Positions 44,903 to 54,672 of a stretch of DNA of 64,000 nt are shown piece by piece. The notes beneath the pieces are model-generated. The model was not told the DNA's origin. It worked only from the letters and a program-made list of their open reading frames with translations, and did not search any database. Both the position numbers and the translations under genes were made by a program. Every line of letters starts with the position of its first letter. Positions within the stretch are counted from its first letter, which is position 1. Source of the DNA: Cryptomeria japonica (lineage: Eukaryota; Streptophyta; Pinopsida; Cupressales; Cupressaceae); NCBI RefSeq assembly GCF_030272615.1, contig NC_081406.1, forward strand, positions 185,229,770-185,293,769, read 5' to 3'.

Positions 44903-47423
44903 GTCATCACAGGTTACTAGTATTAAAAACTCAAAAAAAGAACCAAAAAAATCAATTCATCCATCAGTGAAAACCACTTTGCGGTGCTATGGGAAAGTGC
45001 TTGGTGAAAATCTAGTTTTGGGCATCAAGGTAAATAAGCTATATCCATCATCTTGCAGGACACAATTTCTTTTCAGGATTGAAACTTAAGGAAATTTCCA
45101 GTCCATCGGTCTCACAGTTTTTGCAAGCAAATTATGCTTTCTGGAATGGCATACTCTGTTTCTCCCACCCAACCCCCTAGTATCCATATTTTGCAATGTA
45201 AGCCATTAATTGGATGCCTATCTCTGTCGTCATATGCCCAACCTCCATATTTCATTTGTAATGTCAGGAATGAATTCGCCACCAATCCATCATCTGCCTG
45301 TCGAGTTCTGCATCCATAAAAAAAATTTCATATGATGGGTTTACTCCATAATATGAGCATTTTTGCATGATATTCCCATTTTGATTACTTATCCCACTCC
45401 CCTCATGCTTCATCTCATTCCCCTTCATGAGATGATGATATTTTGTCCAAACTATGAGTAAGGAATGTCCCATCATACTAAACTTTCTTTCCCATCACAC
45501 TAAGCTTTCCCCTAATTTCTAAGAGTATTCCATCAAACTAAGATTCTTCTTGGCTTGCTCCATCCACATGAGCATAATCAAATACTAGAAGTCAATTCTT
45601 GCATCTACATTCATGTGTGCATATCATCTACTGTATTGCATGTTCAATCCTATCAGTTACCTTTTCCTATCAGGATGCACCCTTCCCATGTTTGGCACTT
45701 ATCATCCTAGTCCTAGTCCTACTATTGGAAAGAGATGTCAATTGGCCATGTGCATGTTGTTTTCATGATTTTTTCTATTTCTTTGATTTGCATCTTTGTG
45801 TCCTATGACTACTCCTATCTATGGCTGCCAAGATCTTCCTATATCTTGGCATGTCTTGGGTTGGTGTATAGTGGAGCATATTTTTGTGGTATGGTGTGTT
45901 TGAGGGTTTCTCTTGCATAATTTGGTAGTCCTAAATTTACATCGTGATGATGTTTCCAAGGGTGTTTGCAAGAGATACCTATTGTTTGAGAGTCTAGTCC
46001 ATGCCTCAGATCCTCAAAACATCCAGATTCCTATAATTATTGATGCAGATCTTCCTGGGCAATATTAAACTAGGTTTGATCTCTACATCTACACAACAAC
46101 GTATCATCCCCACTCCATTCACTTTATTTTTTCATTTCATCCCATTCCCTTATCTTTGAGACCTCAATTTATTCATTTTCTCCCCTTCTTCTATCTAGTC
46201 TCGTATCATTGTATTATGGTTGGCACATTACAAAATTTGTTTCATTCCACCTTTTACATTGTCATTATCATCTAGTTTCATCATTATCATGGCATATTCA
46301 CTTAGTTGCGTTTTCATTTTAGAAATATTTTATCATTATCATTTAGCATTATAGGTTCATTTTCATTATCATTGTCATTTGGTATTACACTATCATTGTA
46401 TTTTCATTTTAGGTGCATTTTATCCTCCTTATTATCATTTAATTCCATTTTCATTACATTGTCATTATCATATAGCTACATTTATTTTGCACTCATTATA
46501 ATTTAAGTCATACTTTTCTATTAGTTGTATTCATTGTAATTCATTTCCAATTAGGTGCATTTTTATAAATTGCATTCATTTCATTTAGTTGCGTTTTAAC
46601 ATTTGGAACCATTCATATTGCATTTATCACATCACATATCAATCATCTCATAGTACACCCATCAAATCATATGTACATCAAATCACAATTATATTACTAG
46701 CTATATTTCAACTCCTAAAGGTATGCAATACAAGATATGAGTTGAAATAAAGGCAATTACATTGATTTCAAATGCACTAAAAGCATATAGAACTTTCACT
46801 ACATTGCATACATCAAAAATAAGAATCAACATCACATATAATCACTAAATCATTTTTCTCCTGCGTTGGTGGGGAATGCCTATGGAAGCATTGATCCCCC
46901 ACGCAAATGCCAAAATGACAATTGACATCTATGCCCCGACAAGTTTTCTACCCTATTTAATACCCCTAATTAATGCTAATCTACTAAATGATAGGTAGGT
47001 TCTTGTACATACCGGTGGTCCATACTTGGCCGGTCATTGGTATAGTTCGACTCTCTTGGCACGATGCTCGGGTTGTGGAATGTGAACTATGGCCGCTAGG
47101 TGTTCTGGTGTCTCTCAATCTCCAAGGTGTATGTGTAACAATGACCCCTCCTATGGCCTTGTGTGGCTTATATAGCCCCTACCCCCTCACCCCCTTTTTC
47201 TCACATTTCTTCCATCTTGTTCCCTTTTCTAATTTTCTTCCACATTTCTTTTCTTCCTTTTTCTTTCCCCTTCCTGTTATTTTCTTCTTTTTTCCAAGAA
47301 ATTTCTCAAAAAAAATTCAAAATTTCTCAGTTAAATTCTTGAGGGGGCCTATACCACCCACGTCTCCATGTTGGGGCATCATTCTTCCGTCTTTTACCCC
47401 CCACCAATTTTTTTGTTGCATTA
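44903..47423 (+). other. D2 3' UTR (about 2.5 kb), non-coding
   Basis: It has the same length as the 3' UTR of D3, and parts align: CCACTTTGCGGTGCTATGGG (44979) and the last 90 bases before the polypurine tract. 46250-46650 is a low-complexity CATTTTCATTATCATT-type tract. 46860-47420 is less AT-rich and contains a Phe-rich 153-codon stretch that I do not regard as a gene. Long 3' UTRs before the LTR are known in Tat/Ogre elements. Confidence 0.7.
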
Positions 47424-48730
47424 AAGAGGGGCAAAATATAGACACCTAAAATTAATTAAATTAATTATTTAATTAATTTGGCCTTTCTAAATAATTAATT
47501 AATATAATTATTTCATCCCTATTCCTCTCAGAATTAATTAAATTTAATTAATTTTTTAATTATAGTCTAATACATAATTTATCAAGATAAATTAATTATT
47601 CCCCTTTTCTTCCAAAGTCCCTTTAATCATCAATTCCTCTAGAATCCCCTTAGGTTGTTAATTAATTAACTTAAGTCATTTGATTCCTACAAATCACTTC
47701 TTCTAATCATCACTTAGCCTAATTAATTCTTGTAGAATCCTAATTATCAATATTTCCCAATTTTACATCCATCCACTCATTCTCTCTCCTCATATAATAT
47801 CCTCCTAACTTTCCCACTTGATCTCATAATCCCTCCTTAACTCAACTAATACCCTCACTAGTCATTTCCACATTGCTAATCTCCAAAATTAGGAATGAGT
47901 CAACCATTTTCCATAAATGGTTTGTCCTCTCTCAACCTCTAGCCTTAAATGCACCAACTTTGGTCATATCAAAGGATTTCAAATCCTTGCTCTTCCCCGT
48001 GCTCCCTCACTTCCCAACAAATTTTTAATTCCTTTTCTATTCCTTTCTCCCATTCAACCTTCTATTTTGGAATTTTTTATTCCTTTGTCCCCTCCCAAGG
48101 AATTTTAATTTCCTTTTATTCCTCCAAAGTGTATTGGAGACTCTTCCCTATGCACTTTGGGGAGTGTTGAGACAAGAAATGCCTTTATGGAAAATATAAT
48201 GGTTTCCACACCTTGTACTCTCAATCCCTTCCATCACTTTACTTCAATCTCCTTGCTCCATTCCAAATCGACTTGGCTGTCCGTTTTCCTACTTTCAAAT
48301 CTATAAATTGGGGTCTCCTCCCCTCATTTACACATCCACTTTCCATGCAATTTCATGTTGCCCATTTAAGTTTATAATCCATCCTTAGCATCTACATGAT
48401 AGGAAAATTTATCCATAGTTAGTTATTTATATTTCTATCCATCCACCATGACATCTATCATCATTGTTTTTGTGTTGTGAAGAGAAATCCACATCGCCAC
48501 CATAGGACCAATCCAATCAAGCTAAGGAGGGGTGCATCTTTAGCTTCACTGAAGGTCCAATCCAACGAGCAAGTGACAACATTGTGAAGGTATAAAGGTT
48601 TTATGGTATTTACTTGAATCTTAATCTTATTTTGATTAAAACTAACTTTTACATCATTGCATTGTTTTCCCTTGGTTCAAATTGGTCAAAATTTGGACCA
48701 ATTAAGGGGCATTACTAATGTTTATATCAT
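47424..48730 (+). repeat. D2 polypurine tract and 3' LTR (about 1.3 kb)
   Basis: AAAGAGGGGCAAAA (47423-47436) precedes TATAGACACC (47437), the LTR start with G-to-A. The D3 counterpart has AAAGAGGGGCAAA followed by TGTAGTCAC. AATTAATT-rich block 47450-47600, TATAAATT at 48302. The right end is set near 48730 by comparing TATA-to-end distances in D1 (about 450) and D3 (about 430). I found no clean target duplication. Confidence 0.65.
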
Positions 48731-48779
48731 AATCCCTTGTGTATCCCCCATGTTATCTAAACTTAGAGCAATAATATCC

Positions 48780-49310
48780 AATGTAGAAACCATCACCATT
48801 GAGCACAATGTAATTCTTTGGTGGTGAAAGGCCATGAGGAAAAATATGTGGATGGCTTGTCCCATGATGAGGCGAAAAAACTCAAGATATCCAAAGGAAA
48901 AATTTCCACCCCATTTGTTAACTTTTGCACCAAATATCCCATAGATATCTAAAAACCAAAACTTTCCATCAAATGGTGTCAAAATTATGCCATGCAAAAT
49001 AACTTTTGGGATCATTGGTGGATTGTTTTTGATAGACCATCCAACAACAATCTTGATTTGCCATTTTAATTCATCAAGAACTTATGTCAAGTTTTATTTA
49101 GGCAAGAACGTCAATTGCTTTGACATCAAGTATTTTCAGGGCATGGGGGGAGGTATACCCTAGGATATATCTTGGGTAGTTCAAGTTGTATAGGGTCCAT
49201 ATCTTCCCCCTCCTCACATTACTCACCTACCTCTAGTACAACCTCCATATATTATTGTTGAGGCAATGCACAAACTATATTGGCTATTAAAAATTTGAGT
49301 AGCCTTTTTG
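48780..49310 (+). pseudogene. Element E ORF, probable second half
   Basis: A plus-strand frame reads KGHEEKYVDGLSHDEAKKL (48827), STPFVNFCTKYPIDI (48908), KWCQNYAMQNNFWDHWWIVF (48972), DLPF, LCQVLFRQERQLL (49080) and YILGSSSCIGSISSPSSHY (49160-49215), with stops at a few codons (about 48953, 49065, 49119). The Trp/Tyr-rich run and the even spacing of stops make a decayed protein more likely than chance. Same strand and style as 17489-18073, on the other side of the D insertion. I do not recognise the family. An overlapping minus-strand 97-codon stretch is less protein-like. Confidence 0.45.
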
Positions 49311-49319
49311 GTTTCTTAG

Positions 49320-50342
49320 GTGACAACACTAGCTCATCCACATGAGGGTGATGCTAGCATTGGATCAGGTGGCATTGACACATCCTCCTCGCATCCACTT
49401 ATTTATGTGTTGTATACTTCCACTATGTGCCATCACATATGCTTAGGTCCTCTTGAAAAATCTATTGATCATCCTATCAACACATCTAATTATGAGGTGC
49501 ATGATATGGTTAATGCACTAGATGAGACGATAGGAACTAGAGCACACCCTGGGGAGTACTCACATGCTAGAGATGAGGATGTACCTTCATAATACACTAA
49601 TGATGTAGTGGTAAGAGTTAGCTTGTAATTTCACAGTGCATTTTATTTTAAATGAATATTTACAATAAATAGTATTAAGTAATAATATTTATATACATGG
49701 TCTATTTAGTTGTTGATGTCTGAAGGGGACATGACACAAGTCTAGGATGTCACCCTCTGAGCGATTTCATTTGGCCTTGACAACTACATGTTTATATTTT
49801 TGCACCTAGTCATTCATATTTTCTAATGTATACATGCTTGTCATTTAAATTGTTATCAGTTAAATTATATATATTAACTTATATGTTTATCTTATTTTAC
49901 TCCTGTAGGAAACACTTAGTGTGAGTCCAATGTCTCACAATCCATACTCTAGAACCGTATTCAAAGACAAGGGGAAGGTAATTTAACGTAAATTTGATTG
50001 AATTAAGAGTTTACATAACTTATAGTAATTATACATGTCTACATAGATTGATAATTTCACATACTTTTCTTTTTTATGTATAGGGTATTGTTGATTTTGC
50101 ATCCTTGTTGAATACTTCCATAATACCTAAAGAAGAAGAAGAAGAGATGTCTCTGGTATGTGTTTATTTTATTTTTTGTTAAGTAAATATGTTCCTATCA
50201 CCAACAATTATATGCTAACTTGTATCAATGTTATGTTTGTGAACATATATAGGTTGCCTACAAAAATATCAATAACATCCCTTCTCTATGACATGCATAT
50301 TCTAGGACTCCCAACCATCCTATGTGAAGACATGGATATGAG
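49320..50342 (+). other. Candidate four-exon gene remnant with splice-site-like borders
   Basis: Four segments, 49320-49610, 49909-49977, 50084-50155 and 50253-50342, are each preceded by a pyrimidine-rich stretch ending AG and followed by GT (GTAAGA, GTAATT, GTATGT, GTAATC). Their lengths, 291, 69, 72 and 90, are all multiples of three, and the first three read in the same phase (…VFKDKGK, then GIVDFASLLNTSIIPKEEEE). Defects are one stop in the first (49590) and a stop in phase 0 of the fourth. The gaps are AT-rich and 97-298 bases long, like small plant introns. The product is unknown. It could be host, a DNA transposon or part of element E. Confidence 0.35.
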
Positions 50343-50493
50343 GTAATCAAGAATTCAATTTTAGAGTTCAATTATAGTTCAATGTATATTGATTTTGATG
50401 TTTACTTTCTAAATGTAAATTATATAACATAACTAAGCTCAAGTTTGGTTTGAATTTTTCTTATGAAGATCCTTCAAAGCCAAAGGGTGGTTT
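50343..50493. other. Unassigned spacer
   Basis: AT-rich sequence between the candidate exons and copia A2; nothing recognised. Confidence 0.5.
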
Positions 50494-51801
50494 TGTTGGC
50501 AATAATAATGAGTGAAAACTGAGAGAGTGGGGGGGGTGATGAATCAGTTTTCACCAAATATACAAACATAATCATGATAACAAATATGATAAACTACAAC
50601 AATACAATAAATAAGCAACATGATAACACAACACACAACACCAAGATTTTGATGTGGATAACCTGGTTAAGGGAAACCACAATGGGAACCTACCCACAAA
50701 AAGATGATACTCTACAGTAGTATTTGAACATATTACAATAGGGAATTCACATACATTAAAACACATTTCCTAGAGCTCCTTGCTCAAAAGATAATGACCT
50801 AGAAGGATACAACCTTCAGCGAAGTCTCACTGACTTACAACAAGATTCAAAATACAATCTGGAAGGAATGAACAACAATAATAGCATCTCCAAATGCCTA
50901 ATGACAGTTCCAACTAAGCACAATGTTTTCTCTACAACACCAAACTCAACTCAATCACAATTTCAAAGGATGAATCACTTCATCACACATACACCACTCT
51001 CTAATAATGCAGACACAACTTCGATACCTAATTTACATGATAATATCACCTATTTATACAATTCATCAACCTTGACAACAAGGTCAGCTAAACCCTCCAC
51101 TCACAATTAAAAACTCACATCACAAGATATAAGGATCAACCATCAGACCAATATAATTGTTTATATGACATAGCATGGACCTAAACCAAATATCTAAACA
51201 CTCAACACCACCAAAAATCATGCCAAGATCAACTGCAACATACTACACCACCAGGAAAACTATATAACATGAATAACATCACCGGTTCAATAATAAATGT
51301 GGATCATCAAAAGAAATAGGAAATTCTTAGGAAACACCAGCAAGCACGTTAGAATCATCAGAAATAGTTGCACCAACACCACTTATAAAATCTTCATCGA
51401 TCAACATCAGAAACTCAAGAACACTCAAACAACATCAACTGTCACAAAGAAAAGATAGCTTGCAGAGCACCAAATAATGAACCATCTAAAATAAAGATAT
51501 GAAATACCATCCCAAACAATATCCCAAAATCTTAGAACAAGATCTTATCACACCGAAATATACCAAAAAAAATACTAAACTCTACAAAGCACCGATCAGA
51601 TAAACAAACTACAAAACTGGATCATCTGACATGATCAATTAGGCTTCTTGGATCACCAAGACCAATACAGAAGAATATAATGATACAATAAATAATCCAT
51701 ACACCAAACCATAATCCCAATAAAAAAATGTGCAATCACTAGAGCAGGAATATGTTGAGATCAATGACAACAACATATCCCAGAAGAAACAATGTCCAAA
51801 A
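50494..51801 (-). repeat. Copia A2 3' LTR (1,308 bp)
   Basis: TGTTGGCAATAATAATG at the plus-strand left; the right end AATGTCCAAAA (C-to-A from CCAACA) abuts ATCTCCCTCTTT, the minus-strand polypurine tract (51802-51813). It is the uninterrupted counterpart of the A1 LTR. It carries the strongest terminal hairpin in the window: an 11-bp perfect stem (50512-50522 with 50544-50554) around a G-run. Confidence 0.92.
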
Positions 51802-51813
51802 ATCTCCCTCTTT

Positions 51814-52103
51814 GGCAGTGATGGCAACATATGAATGTGAAAAACAATCAATGCAAAGAAATAAATTATCTCCAACAAAATATCCTAAGATTAATAAAAT
51901 AAAATAGTTTTTTACATGCTTCTCTGCCACCAATGCCAAAGACAAAATACAAATTATGCTTTACTCCCCAAAACTCATCCTCATGAATCTCTCCCCCTAA
52001 AACACATAACCAGGCTACTCTACTAGAGAAGTAGCACAAACTCATCAATACGGATAAAGAGATATGACTATGAATTATACTAGATTGATGCAACTCAATG
52101 CAT
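51814..52103 (-). other. Copia A2 3' UTR
   Basis: Sequence between the polypurine tract and the RNase H stop; several TTTGGCAGTGATGGC / CACCAATGCCAAAG phrases, no gene. Confidence 0.6.
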
Positions 52104-52424
52104 CTAGTTCTCATCAGGAGGGGTGGATACCCCAAACTTGTCTCTCAAATAGACAAATGTATCTATAGGCAAAGGCTTAGTGAAAATATTCACAATCTCT
52201 TCCTTTGTAAATACATACTCCAACTTAACTTCCTTTTCCCTAATTTTTTGTCTCAAGTAATGACATTTAATTGACACATGTTTAGTCTTTAAATATTGCA
52301 CATGATTCTTTGACGTTTTAATAGCAGTAAAATTATCACAGTATATGACAGTATGCTCATCATAGATAACTCTGGTATCCTTAAATATTTGCTTCATCCA
52401 AACTACTTGAGTGCAATTATTGTC
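52104..52424 (-). pseudogene. Copia A2 RNase H C-terminus (truncated)
   Basis: On the minus strand, NCTQVVWMKQIFKD, IYCDNFTAIKTSKN, KTKHVSIKCHYLR and FTKPLPIDTFVYLRDKFGV form the last 105 or so residues of a copia RNase H, ending in a stop at 52104. This stretch is uninterrupted. Upstream (rightward) the element is cut at about 52424 by LTR-like DNA of the Tat type; the rest of A2 must lie beyond the window or be lost. Confidence 0.9.
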
Positions 52425-53248
52425 GTGTATCTGTTATATCTGTAGCTGCAACACAAAACACTCAATAAATCATTATAAGCAATGGTTAGAAAATTAATCA
52501 ATGAAAGATAAAACCATAGCTAATTGATCTATTGCCTCCTAGTAAATGCGAGTATGAATTTTACTCTCAGATCTGGTTATGCAATTTCCAGTGACTTGAC
52601 TACATTTAAATGGAGGATTTAAATAATGAAGATGCATTATCTAGCAATGATAGCATGATTAAGCTAAATGATTTCATGATTATTCTAAAAAATAAGCTAG
52701 AAGGAAGATGCAATTAAGCTAAAATTGAACATGATAACAATGCTAAAATGATAAGCTAGATGCCTATAGTAACAATGCTAGAATGCAAATGAGATGGGAT
52801 TTGGGATGGGATCCTTTGTGATCCAAAATGGGGTCTATTTATGGGAATTTCCAAGGCTAGGGGTGAGGTGGAAGGAAACAATGGTCAAGATTAAGTCTGA
52901 AGATATCAATGGTTAAATTGGAGGAGGTTGGTAAAGAGTTTGGATTAAAGGGAAAAATGTCATCTCCATGGTGACAAGTGTCAAGAGGCTTCTAGAAGAA
53001 GTTGGATGAAAGGGAACACTTAGTGACAAGTGTCACCAAGCTTTGCTCATGAGACGAAAATGTGTTCAAGGAAAGGGGACATGGTGTGTTGGTGTAAATA
53101 AATATTCATTTTGGATATTATTACAATTACTTAAGTTAACTTAGGATAATGCATCTCACCGTAATTTGGAATTGAGACACTTAGGGAAGTGTGCACTTAG
53201 GGATAGAGCTTGTAGGAGAAATTCCACCTTTTGTGGTATTATTTTGCT
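52425..53248 (-). repeat. LTR-like fragment related to the D3 LTR
   Basis: No gene. It resembles the neighbouring D3 LTR in order: a shared phrase ATAAGCTAGATGC (52752 against 53632), then CTATTTAT (minus-strand ATAAATAG, 52835) as in the TATA region at 53674, then GTGACAAGTGTCA. The AT-rich U3 block is absent. It may be a truncated second LTR lying head-to-tail with D3. 53085-53248 is a distinct block beginning TGTTGGTGTAAATAAA at 53089. Confidence 0.45.
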
Positions 53249-54659
53249 GTTACACTCCACATTCGGTTAGTCCAAGGGTTAGTCAAAACAACATAAAACT
53301 AAACCATTAAAAAGCATTATCAAGAAAGATTAAGCATAGAAGCATATTAGAGATAAAAATGAATAAAGATTAAGACTTCACTCATGATGCTCCCTACGCC
53401 ATTAGCTCTCCCTTGTTCCTCTCCTCTCCAAGTTCCCAAATGAGTGTAGCTCTTAGTAGCTTTTTGCACTATTTTTGGACGTCTTATAGAGATTCAAGAG
53501 TATGAAGTAAATGCTCATGAAAATGCAAACATGAACAAGCTAAGAAATGAGATATTATGTAACTAACTAAGATTAATTCTAGACCAAAGTGAATTATGCT
53601 AAATTCTCTCTAGATTTTATTATAAGCTAGATGCATGCAAGTTTTCAGGATCTGGAGTATGAAGAAATGGGCTCTATTTATAGGAAAAATGGAGCAATGG
53701 ATGGTTGAGATTGAAATATTCAATCAAGGGTTGAGTTTGAAAGTTGGGGATCCATGTGCACAATTGGCACCAATGAAATGGTGACAAGTGTCAACATAGG
53801 GTTGGGTTGAGAAAAGAGGTTGGAGGCATTAAAGGCCTGAGAAGACCTCATGGTTATCTAAAGGCTAAGGGTCAAGTCTAAATTAAGCTTACCCACTGGA
53901 TTAAGAGTTAATCCAAGGATAAACCTTTGTGCAAATGTTTAAGAGATAATCATGGTCAAAGCATTAATGGCCTGATGAGACCTTTGGGTTGGATAGAGGT
54001 TGAGTCAAAACAAATGTTTTAACCATGTGGGAGGGTTTGAGTTAACCATTAATGGTTATTGGAGACTTTGGGGATTAAGTGGTTGAAGGTTGAAAGCCTT
54101 CAATGGTTATCAAAGACTTTGAGCCATTTAGTGGTTGAAGACTTGAAGCCTTTAATGGTTATCAAAGACTTTGAGGTTTTGAGAAGTGACTTCCCTTTGC
54201 TTAGGGATGTGACAAAGTTTAGAGGATGGATTAGACTAATTAGGAATGGGTTAGAAGAATCTAGAAGGGGAATAGATTTTGCAAGTGGATTTGGTGGGTG
54301 GGGGAAAATAGGATTTTATTAAAATAAAATTCATTTATTCCAATAAATGTGTGCAAGTTGCATTTGTAGGAAAATGCAAGTGGGGTGGGGGATAATGATT
54401 TAAATAAATGTTTTATTTAATTTATTTAAAAGAGGAAAAGGGTATTCTAATTAAATAAATAGATTTTATTTATTTAATTGATTTGAATTTGGTTTAATGA
54501 ATTAATTAAAATAAATTAAATAATTTATTTAATTAATAGGAGAATGTTTGGAGATGAATTAATTAAATATTTATTTAATTAACTGATGGCTAGTGGATTT
54601 TTAATCAAATAAATAGCGAATATTTATTTAATTAAGCTGGACAGATTTATGTGACTACA
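53249..54659 (-). repeat. D3 3' LTR (about 1.4 kb)
   Basis: On the minus strand it starts TGTAGTCACATAAATC at 54659 right after the polypurine tract and has an AATTAAATAAAT-rich block (54640-54400). TATAAATAG lies at 53674-53682. The end near TGTAACAGCA (53249) is by comparison with D1 and is uncertain. An 87-codon plus-strand open stretch at 54059 lies wholly in the LTR. Confidence 0.6.
53674..53682 (-). promoter_or_regulatory. TATA box of D3 LTR
   Basis: On the minus strand TATAAATAGAGCCC, a classical TATA motif about 980 bases into the LTR. Confidence 0.6.
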
Positions 54660-54672
54660 TTTGCCCCTCTTT
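54660..54672 (-). other. Polypurine tract of D3
   Basis: On the minus strand AAAGAGGGGCAAA, immediately before the LTR; the same tract precedes the D2 LTR. Confidence 0.88.

Larger units (their letters stand above)
18074..48730 (+). mobile_element. Chimeric Tat-lineage Ty3/gypsy element D1-D2
   Basis: Its left part (D1, 18074-25407) has a 5' LTR, leader, gag, G-patch linker, RT and RNase H. Its right part (D2, 25408-26505 and 41945-48730) restarts at the G-patch linker and supplies RT, RNase H, an additional archaeal-type RNase H, integrase, a 2.5-kb 3' UTR and a 3' LTR. The G-patch to RNase H segment is therefore present twice. The two LTRs are clearly different subfamilies, so two elements were fused at about 25408. 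Element G (26506-41944) is inserted in D2 RT, and a TRIM-like element in D1 RT. A second RNase H before integrase is diagnostic of the Tat/Ogre lineage. The right end is approximate. Confidence 0.75.

Noticed and set aside
46250-46650. CATTTTCATTATCATT tract as a satellite or matrix-attachment site
   Set aside because: Repeat is too irregular to define a unit; best described as low-complexity sequence.
46988-47449. Plus-strand frame of 153 codons, Phe/Pro-rich
   Set aside because: It lies in the D2 3' UTR, its end aligns with non-coding D3 sequence before the polypurine tract, and the Phe run is just a T/C-rich tract.
18069-48740. Target duplication for the D chimera
   Set aside because: CTTAT left of 18074 has no convincing partner at the approximate right end near 48730, so no duplication is claimed.
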